This document shows, one piece after another, positions 6,007 to 10,631 of a stretch of DNA of 10,631 nucleotides. The notes below the pieces were generated by a model. That model was given only the letters and a program-made list of their open reading frames with translations. It was not told where the DNA came from and ran no database searches. The translations under genes and the position numbers were made by a program. Each line of letters starts with the position of its first letter. Within the stretch, counting starts at the first letter, position 1. Source of the DNA: a bacterium. Lineage in GTDB: Bacteria > B130-G9. The stretch spans positions 1-10,631 of the forward strand of contig JAGHCW010000208.1 of assembly GCA_021160245.1 (NCBI GenBank). The letters are read 5' to 3'.

Positions 6007-7335
6007 ATGAAGGCGAGAACATTTCCAGGTGGTATCCATCCGCCCGGGGGAAAGCAACTCACAGAGAAGAAACCGATTGAAAGGGCAACTCCGCCCGATA
6101 GGATAGTAATCCCCCTGTCCCAACACATCGGGGCGCCGTGTAAGGCCGTAGTGAAGGTCGGGGACTTGGTGAAGATGGGCCAGAAGGTTGGCGAGGCGCA
6201 GGGCTTCGTCTCCGTTCCGGTTCACTCAAGCGTATCGGGCAAGGTCGTCGCAATCGGCCCATTTCGGCACCCAATGGGCAACGTCCAGCCCGCCATAACC
6301 ATAGAGAATGATGGCAAGGACGACGCCGCCCCGCCGCTAGCGCCACTCGATCCATCCACAGCGGACCCAAAGTCGCTCATTAAGCGCATCTGTGAGCTTG
6401 GCGTTGTGGGCATGGGAGGCGCGACTTTTCCGACGCACGTAAAGTTGTCGCCACCGGAGGAAAAACCGATAGATACCGTCATATTGAATGGGACGGAGTG
6501 CGAGCCTTATCTAACGGCTGATCACCGCATGATGCTCGAGTCGCCTTCGAGGATAATCAAGGGCCTTGAAGTGGTGAGTCGCATTCTCGGCGCAAAGAGG
6601 GCGATTATCGGGATTGAGGGCAACAAGCCGGACGCTATTGAGTTGATGAGAAAGTCCGTCAATGGCGCCGGGGACATCGAGGTCATCGAGCTGCTCGTCA
6701 AATACCCCCAGGGCGGCGAGAAGCAGCTGATTAAGGCGCTCACAGACCGCGAGGTTCCGCCTCCGCCCGGTCTTCCGATGGACGTTGGTATTGTGGTTCA
6801 AAATACAGGGACAGCGTCTGCGATTGCGGACGCTATCTTCGACGGCAAGCCGCTAATTGAGCGCGTTACCACCGTAACCGGAAGTGGAATTTCAGAGCCG
6901 AAGAACCTACTCGTTAGAATTGGCACAATGGCCTCGGACCTGATCGCCCAGTGCGGCGGCTATAAGGGCGATTTGGGCAAGCTGATATTGGGCGGACCGA
7001 TGATGGGCATCGCCCAGAGCACAGCTGAGGTCCCCGTGTGCAAGGGCACGTCCGGCATCTTAATTCTCACCAAACAAGATTCGCTGATGCGCGAGCCCGA
7101 TCCCTGCATTAGGTGTGGGCGCTGTGTTGAAGTGTGCCCGATGAACCTAAGGCCCTATCAGATGGCTGTGCTGATCGAGAACGAGCGGCTGAATGACGCT
7201 GAGGCGGAATCGGTTTTGGCTTGCACAGAATGCGGGTGTTGTTCATATACCTGTCCAGCGTCGCGCTGGCTTGTTCACCTGTTCAAGAGCGCGAAGGCCC
7301 AGATAATGGCCAATCGGCGCAAGAAAAAGGCATAA
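6007..7335 (+). CDS. rnfC: RnfC-like subunit of an ion-translocating ferredoxin:NAD oxidoreductase
   Basis: RnfC is the peripheral iron-sulfur and NADH-binding subunit of the membrane Rnf complex, which couples electron flow between ferredoxin and NAD to Na+ or H+ pumping. This 442-residue protein has the expected N-terminus (TFPGGIHPP at 5-13) and a biotinyl/lipoyl-like region to about 100. The NuoF-related nucleotide-binding part follows, with GVVGMGGATFPTHVKL at 132-147 and NGTECEPYLTADHR at 161-174. Two [4Fe-4S] motifs lie at C367, C370, C373, C377 and C406, C409, C412, C416. The length suits the anaerobe-type form. The ATG is certain from the conserved N-terminus, although the best ribosome binding site (AAGGA, 5989-5993) is 13 bases away. 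The usual partners rnfDGEAB do not follow; a transaldolase does. A paralogous role with another redox partner cannot be excluded. Confidence 0.9.
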   Translation: MKARTFPGGIHPPGGKQLTEKKPIERATPPDRIVIPLSQHIGAPCKAVVKVGDLVKMGQKVGEAQGFVSVPVHSSVSGKVVAIGPFRHPMGNVQPAITIENDGKDDAAPPLAPLDPSTADPKSLIKRICELGVVGMGGATFPTHVKLSPPEEKPIDTVILNGTECEPYLTADHRMMLESPSRIIKGLEVVSRILGAKRAIIGIEGNKPDAIELMRKSVNGAGDIEVIELLVKYPQGGEKQLIKALTDREVPPPPGLPMDVGIVVQNTGTASAIADAIFDGKPLIERVTTVTGSGISEPKNLLVRIGTMASDLIAQCGGYKGDLGKLILGGPMMGIAQSTAEVPVCKGTSGILILTKQDSLMREPDPCIRCGRCVEVCPMNLRPYQMAVLIENERLNDAEAESVLACTECGCCSYTCPASRWLVHLFKSAKAQIMANRRKKKA

Positions 7336-7437
7336 TTTCGGGCGGTCTTTCCGCCGAATGTAGGGCGGGCTTTCTGACCTGCCATAAGAACTTATTCTGA
7401 ATCTGCATAAAAAAGGCCTTTGGCTGGAGGTTAGGCG
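7336..7437 (+). repeat. Intergenic repeat and hairpin pair after rnfC
   Basis: Two related units sit in this gap: GGGCGGTCTTTC at 7340-7351, completed by CCGCC into a 5-bp hairpin (7341-7345 with 7351-7355), and GGGCGGGCTTTC at 7364-7375, completed by CCTGCC into a 6-bp hairpin with one G-T pair (about 7365-7370 with 7379-7384). The 18 bases at 7360-7377 match 16 of 18 in the minus-strand copy at 309-326. There is no T-run, so this does not look like a standard terminator. GGAGG at 7426-7430 is the ribosome binding site of the next gene. Confidence 0.45.
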
Positions 7438-8094
7438 ATGAAGTTCTTCGTGGATACTGCTGACGCTCCCCAGATTCGCGCGGCGATGGAGATGGGGCTC
7501 GCCGATGGCGTTACGACCAACCCGACGCTCGTGTCCAAAACCGGTCGAGGCTTTAAGGAGACGCTCGCTGAGATTTGCGAGATCGTAAAGCCCGGGCCGG
7601 TCAGCGCGGAGGTTCTCGGTCTCGAGGCCGATCAGATGATTGATGAGGCGAGACGGCTCTCTGATATCGCCGAGAACATCGTGATCAAGATACCGATGAC
7701 AAGCGATGGCATGAAGGCCGTTCGCACGCTCGAAGAGGAGGGCATCCGAACGAATGTCACTCTGGTTTTCTCCGCCAACCAGGGGCTGCTAGCTTGCAAG
7801 GCCGGCGCCTCGTTCATCTCCCCATTCATAGGCCGGCTTGATGACATCGGCCACAATGGGATGGGTCTGGTTGCGGAGCTCTTGGAGATAATAGAGAACT
7901 ACGGTTTCGACACTCAGGTCATCGTCGCTAGCATTCGCCATCCGCAGCATGTGAAGGAGGCGGCGCTTTTGGGCGCGCATATCGCGACCGTTCCCTTTGC
8001 GGTTTTAGAGAAGCTCTTCAAGCACACTCTGACCGACGCTGGCATCAAATCCTTCCTCGCGGATTGGGAGAAGGTGCCGGACAAAACCTTCTAG
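7438..8094 (+). CDS. tal: Transaldolase, small FSA/TalC-type
   Basis: This 218-residue enzyme belongs to the short transaldolase / fructose-6-phosphate aldolase family. It should move a dihydroxyacetone unit between sugar phosphates in the cytosolic non-oxidative pentose phosphate pathway. The family signatures are GVTTNPTLV at 24-32, the Schiff-base lysine K84 in IVIKIPMT, and SPFIGRLDD at 128-136. Two positions point to true transaldolase rather than aldolase activity: Glu58 (SAEV), where E. coli FsaA has Gln59, and Phe130, where FsaA has Tyr131. The start has a strong GGAGG seven bases upstream. It follows rnfC by about 100 bases and may share its transcript. Nothing is missing or unusual. 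Confidence 0.92.
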   Translation: MKFFVDTADAPQIRAAMEMGLADGVTTNPTLVSKTGRGFKETLAEICEIVKPGPVSAEVLGLEADQMIDEARRLSDIAENIVIKIPMTSDGMKAVRTLEEEGIRTNVTLVFSANQGLLACKAGASFISPFIGRLDDIGHNGMGLVAELLEIIENYGFDTQVIVASIRHPQHVKEAALLGAHIATVPFAVLEKLFKHTLTDAGIKSFLADWEKVPDKTF

Positions 8095-8191
8095 GCCCGG
8101 TCGTTGTTTACTACTATGTGGTCGAGATGTTGAGGGATATCGCCTCAAAGAGCCGCAGACCGAACATTAATTTACTAAAGAGGCAATAGGC
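8095..8191 (+). other. Short gap before the zinc-ribbon gene
   Basis: This 97-base stretch carries the likely ribosome binding site AAAGAGG (8177-8183) for the next gene. It also has a weak stem around GATATC (GAGG at about 8135 with CCTC). I see no convincing promoter or terminator in it. Confidence 0.4.
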
Positions 8192-8416
8192 ATGCCGATC
8201 TTCGAATACCACTGCAATGATTGCGAGGCCGATTTCGCGGAGATTGTGGCCCAGGGCGAGGAGGCGGAGCGCTGCAGATGTTGCTTAAGCAAGAACATAG
8301 CTAAGAAATTCTCCTGTTTCGCCACTCGCATCGAGGGCGCCACAAGGAGCGACTCAAGCGCATCCAGCGGCTGCTCAACTTGCAGTTCGCACAGCTGCTC
8401 AACTTGCGGGCATTAA
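8192..8416 (+). CDS. FmdB-family zinc-ribbon protein
   Basis: This 74-residue protein matches the FmdB putative regulatory family, a small single zinc-ribbon protein found widely in bacteria with no settled function. It begins MPIFEYHCNDC, with C8 and C11 as the first zinc pair and C28 with C31 (in ERCRCC) as the second; K39F40S41 matches the family's usual position after the ribbon. The C-terminal tail is Ser-, Cys- and His-rich with two CSTC units. These come from a 14-bp direct repeat in the DNA (8370-8383 and 8394-8407). Cys-rich tails of this kind are common in the family. It starts 98 bases after the transaldolase and stops 10 bases before the next gene, so it is probably in the same operon as the propeller gene. 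Confidence 0.87.
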   Translation: MPIFEYHCNDCEADFAEIVAQGEEAERCRCCLSKNIAKKFSCFATRIEGATRSDSSASSGCSTCSSHSCSTCGH

Positions 8417-8426
8417 GAAAAGCGCG

Positions 8427-9380
8427 GTGAAAGAAGCACGAGCGCGCCTAATTCGGCTATCCGCCAGCCTTCTGATATTCGCCGCTTTGCTCCGCATCTT
8501 CGCCGCTAGCTCCTCGCTCGCAGCGGAGGCTCAAGCAGACCAGGCTCCGGTCTCTTGGCGGCGGGTGTTCTTCATTGATAAGGATACTGGATGGCTTGTC
8601 GGAAGCAGCGGGAGCATTAAGAAAACGATCGATGGCGGGAAGACTTGGGCTGCCCAGTCGATCGCCGTGCCCAGCAACGTCAACCTCACGGATGTCTGGT
8701 TTCACGATAAGAACTTAGGATTCGCATGCGGTTGCCTCGGCAGTTTCTTTGCCACAGTTGACGGTGGCGCGACTTGGAGTAGAATAGACGGGGCGGGCAT
8801 TGAGTTCCAGCGGATGACCTTCTGCGATTTGAAGCATGGGTATGCGGTCGGTCTCGACGGTCGTATTTTTTTTACGCATGACGGCGGCGATGTCTGGCGG
8901 GAGCCCTCCGAGCGGCGGACGCGGCGGCTTTTGTGCGGCATAGCATGCGCGGGAAGTGAGCTTGCTTGGGCCGTAGGACTTGCCGGGACTATCATCCACA
9001 CGCCCGATGGTGGCAAAAGCTGGATGCTTCAGGAGTCCAACACCGCGTCGATTCTTATAGACGTTTGTTTTGTGGATGAGAGGGTTGGCTGGGCGGTCGG
9101 AACTGACGGCGTGATACTCCATACAGAAGATGCCGGCAAGACTTGGCTGAAGCAGAAGAGCGGCACAAAGCTCGAGTTATATTCTGTTTTCTTTCTTGAC
9201 CGGAACATTGGCGTCGCAGTGGGCGAGCAGTCGATACTGCTGCAGACTTCAGACGGCGGAAGAACCTGGCGGAGCTCAACGCTGATTGATAAGGATGCGT
9301 GGCTCTTCTCGGTCTTCATGCTCAACTCGAAAGAAGGCTTCGCCTGCGGAAAGAACGGCGCGATCGTCAAGCTGCCATGA
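8427..9380 (+). CDS. Secreted Ycf48-like seven-bladed beta-propeller
   Basis: This 317-residue protein starts at GTG and opens with a signal peptide: a basic N-terminus, a hydrophobic core (LSASLLIFAALLRIFAA) and a likely cleavage near LAA-EA at about 33. The rest is repeats of the Ycf48/HCF136 type, each with a D-x-G-W/F-x-x-G core and a T-x-DGG-x-TW end. I count six full repeats starting at about 43, 86, 127, 167, 209 and 250. A final half repeat (SVFMLNSKEGFACGKNGAIV) would close a seventh blade. Ycf48 helps assemble photosystem II in phototrophs, but the same fold is widespread in secreted proteins of non-phototrophs, where the role is unknown. Here it follows an FmdB gene by 10 bases, so photosynthesis is not implied. 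The weak ribosome binding site (AAGAAAAG) suits translation coupled to the upstream gene. Confidence 0.87.
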   Translation: MKEARARLIRLSASLLIFAALLRIFAASSSLAAEAQADQAPVSWRRVFFIDKDTGWLVGSSGSIKKTIDGGKTWAAQSIAVPSNVNLTDVWFHDKNLGFACGCLGSFFATVDGGATWSRIDGAGIEFQRMTFCDLKHGYAVGLDGRIFFTHDGGDVWREPSERRTRRLLCGIACAGSELAWAVGLAGTIIHTPDGGKSWMLQESNTASILIDVCFVDERVGWAVGTDGVILHTEDAGKTWLKQKSGTKLELYSVFFLDRNIGVAVGEQSILLQTSDGGRTWRSSTLIDKDAWLFSVFMLNSKEGFACGKNGAIVKLP

Positions 9381-9386
9381 GCATTT

Positions 9387-9403
9387 GGCGGCACTATGCC
9401 GCC
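9387..9403. terminator. GC-rich hairpin between convergent genes
   Basis: GGCGGC and GCCGCC form a perfect six-base-pair stem around ACTAT, six bases after the propeller stop and 23 bases from the end of the opposing gene. No T-run follows on either side, so it may act as a bidirectional weak terminator or RNA-end stabiliser. Confidence 0.45.
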
Positions 9404-9425
9404 GCTTAACAGTCGTCCCCAGTGA

Positions 9426-10631
9426 TTAGGGCACAGTAGCCCCGATTGTGAACGAGGCGGAGGAGACCTGGCCGATTATCTCCGTTCCACTGGCCAGCGC
9501 GGCGAACCAGGTGTAATCGCCCTTGGGGAGATGATCGGTTATCGGCAGCTGAAAGAACTCCATCGGTTGCGTCAGCGTGCCCGGCAGCAGCAATTGCGAC
9601 ATGAGAATACTGATTGTCGTCCAGTCTGGGAAGAAGAAGAGAGAGCCATCCGGCAGCATGATCGCGATGATAACGTTGACATTCCAGCGCGCTTTGCTGA
9701 GATTGGTTCCCATAAGCGAGGCGCTCATTATGTCCCCGGGCTGGTATTCCGGCTTGTCAATTACAACCTGTATCGTCGGCAGTGGGTCTGGCTGGCCGCG
9801 ATTCGACAACCTGCTAACGCCATAGTAAGCCGAGCCGAACCAGGCGTCACCGTTGGGCGCGAACGCAATTGAGCATATACCGCCGCACTCGCCATCGAAC
9901 GCCTGCATGAATCCGAAGTTCTGGGCGTTGAGCTCGCTCCAGTTCTGGCCGTCGAATGTGGTTGCGCCGCCCTTCCTCAGCCCGGTGTCATACCGCCCAA
10001 ACCATTTCACATTGTCGGCATCGACCGCAACGCAGTATGTATCTTCCATCGGGACACCAGTTAGCTCTGAGCTGTATATCGAAAGCAGTGTCCCATCAAA
10101 GGAGAAAGCGCTGCGCGGCGCAAACCGACTATTGTGGATGGTTCCCCAAAGGACGCCGTCATGATCATAAGCGAGTGAGTCAACGTCGTCATTTGGATCG
10201 AGAGAAATCACCCTCCAGCCGTTCTCATCCAACACAAGGAATGACCCAAACAAACCGAAGGCAAGGTTCCCGGTTAGCTCATCGAACGCCATCGAGTAAA
10301 CAGCGTGGAACTCCTTTTCTTCTGGAAACGGTATCTCCCGCCAGTATTCCCAATCGAACTTCAGCACGAATCCTTTAATGCCTACCCACACGTTGCCACT
10401 CGGGTCCACGAGCACCCGCCCACGCGCGTAATTTGTGATCTTGGGCGCAAAATAACTCACACCATTGCTAAAGCTCGTCCAATCGGTTCCGTCGAACCTC
10501 TGAAGCGTCAGCTGCTCCGGCTCGCTATAACCGCTTCTGGGATAGGCAGAGAGCACCCAGAGCGCGCCATCGGGCCCTTCGGCGATGTCGTGAACTAGAT
10601 AGCTCGCCAGACCGCTGTTGTCAGGCGTCCA
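9426..10631 (-). CDS. Partial secreted propeller protein with C-terminal Ig-like domain
   Basis: The frame stays open from the TAA at 9426-9428 to the right edge, so the N-terminus lies outside the window. The 401 visible residues are a two-component-regulator-type propeller. The left edge opens with a W-T-x-D-N-S-G-L blade start. Repeated W/F-x-D-G...W blocks follow, such as GNVWVGIKG, NLAFGLFGS, GVLWGTIHN, NVKWFGRYD and GDAWFGSAYYG. From about residue 286 an Ig-like domain begins with TIQVVIDKPEYQPGD and contains the pattern LPDGSLFFFP and later KGDYTWFAAL. It ends ASFTIGATVP, with no sorting signal or membrane segment visible. The protein is likely exported or on the surface. A GTG at 10556 is not the true start, because the same frame continues upstream. 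The partner is unknown. Confidence 0.8.
   Translation of the reverse strand, partial: WTPDNSGLASYLVHDIAEGPDGALWVLSAYPRSGYSEPEQLTLQRFDGTDWTSFSNGVSYFAPKITNYARGRVLVDPSGNVWVGIKGFVLKFDWEYWREIPFPEEKEFHAVYSMAFDELTGNLAFGLFGSFLVLDENGWRVISLDPNDDVDSLAYDHDGVLWGTIHNSRFAPRSAFSFDGTLLSIYSSELTGVPMEDTYCVAVDADNVKWFGRYDTGLRKGGATTFDGQNWSELNAQNFGFMQAFDGECGGICSIAFAPNGDAWFGSAYYGVSRLSNRGQPDPLPTIQVVIDKPEYQPGDIMSASLMGTNLSKARWNVNVIIAIMLPDGSLFFFPDWTTISILMSQLLLPGTLTQPMEFFQLPITDHLPKGDYTWFAALASGTEIIGQVSSASFTIGATVP

Noticed and set aside
5726-6010. Plus-strand open frame of 94 codons before rnfC
   Set aside because: It starts inside hicB on the opposite strand, contains the rnfC promoter, has no ribosome binding site and no family-like pattern.
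7341-7355. Hairpin after rnfC as an intrinsic terminator
   Set aside because: The stem is only five base pairs and no T-run follows, so it was kept as a repeat element instead.
1-10631. CRISPR array, tRNA or rRNA
   Set aside because: I saw no regularly spaced repeats, no cloverleaf with a T-arm motif and no conserved ribosomal RNA stretches in the window.

Overview
The window looks like a chromosomal piece of an uncultivated, probably anaerobic bacterium of moderately high GC. The case for anaerobic life is an RnfC-type electron-transport subunit and a radical SAM enzyme. The large secreted propeller protein at the right end, with an Ig-like tail, is of a kind I associate with candidate-phylum genomes. 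I cannot name a phylum from the sequence alone.

Left part (1-1573): a likely 38-residue membrane peptide on the plus strand (34-150), a 178-base gap with two weak hairpin or repeat elements, and a radical SAM protein with a SPASM/twitch-like cysteine tail on the minus strand (329-1384). A 207-base divergent intergenic region follows.

Middle part (1574-5775): a small defence-type island. A complete Type IIG (Eco57I-like) restriction-methylation fusion starts at an ATG placed almost exactly where a good promoter predicts the transcript to begin, so its mRNA may be leaderless. Immediately downstream, and nearly touching it, is an unrecognised low-GC gene for a two-transmembrane helical protein (4464-5252). 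An 85-bp stretch of the 3' end of the restriction gene recurs, decayed, at 5206-5290, so the unknown gene sits between imperfect direct repeats and its last 15 or so codons are made from the second copy. A HicBA toxin-antitoxin pair (minus strand) with its own promoter and a plausible terminator closes the island.

Right part (5907-9380): a strong promoter leads into a solitary rnfC, followed by a small-type transaldolase, an FmdB-family zinc-ribbon protein and a secreted seven-bladed Ycf48-like propeller; the last two are tightly linked. No rnfD, G, E, A or B is next to rnfC. A GC-rich hairpin at 9387-9403 separates this convergent block from a second secreted propeller protein on the minus strand (9426 to beyond the right edge).

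The best candidates for new biology are the membrane gene inserted at the 3' end of the restriction gene, the repeat that brackets it, and a short intergenic repeat found just after two stop codons (309-326 and 7360-7377).
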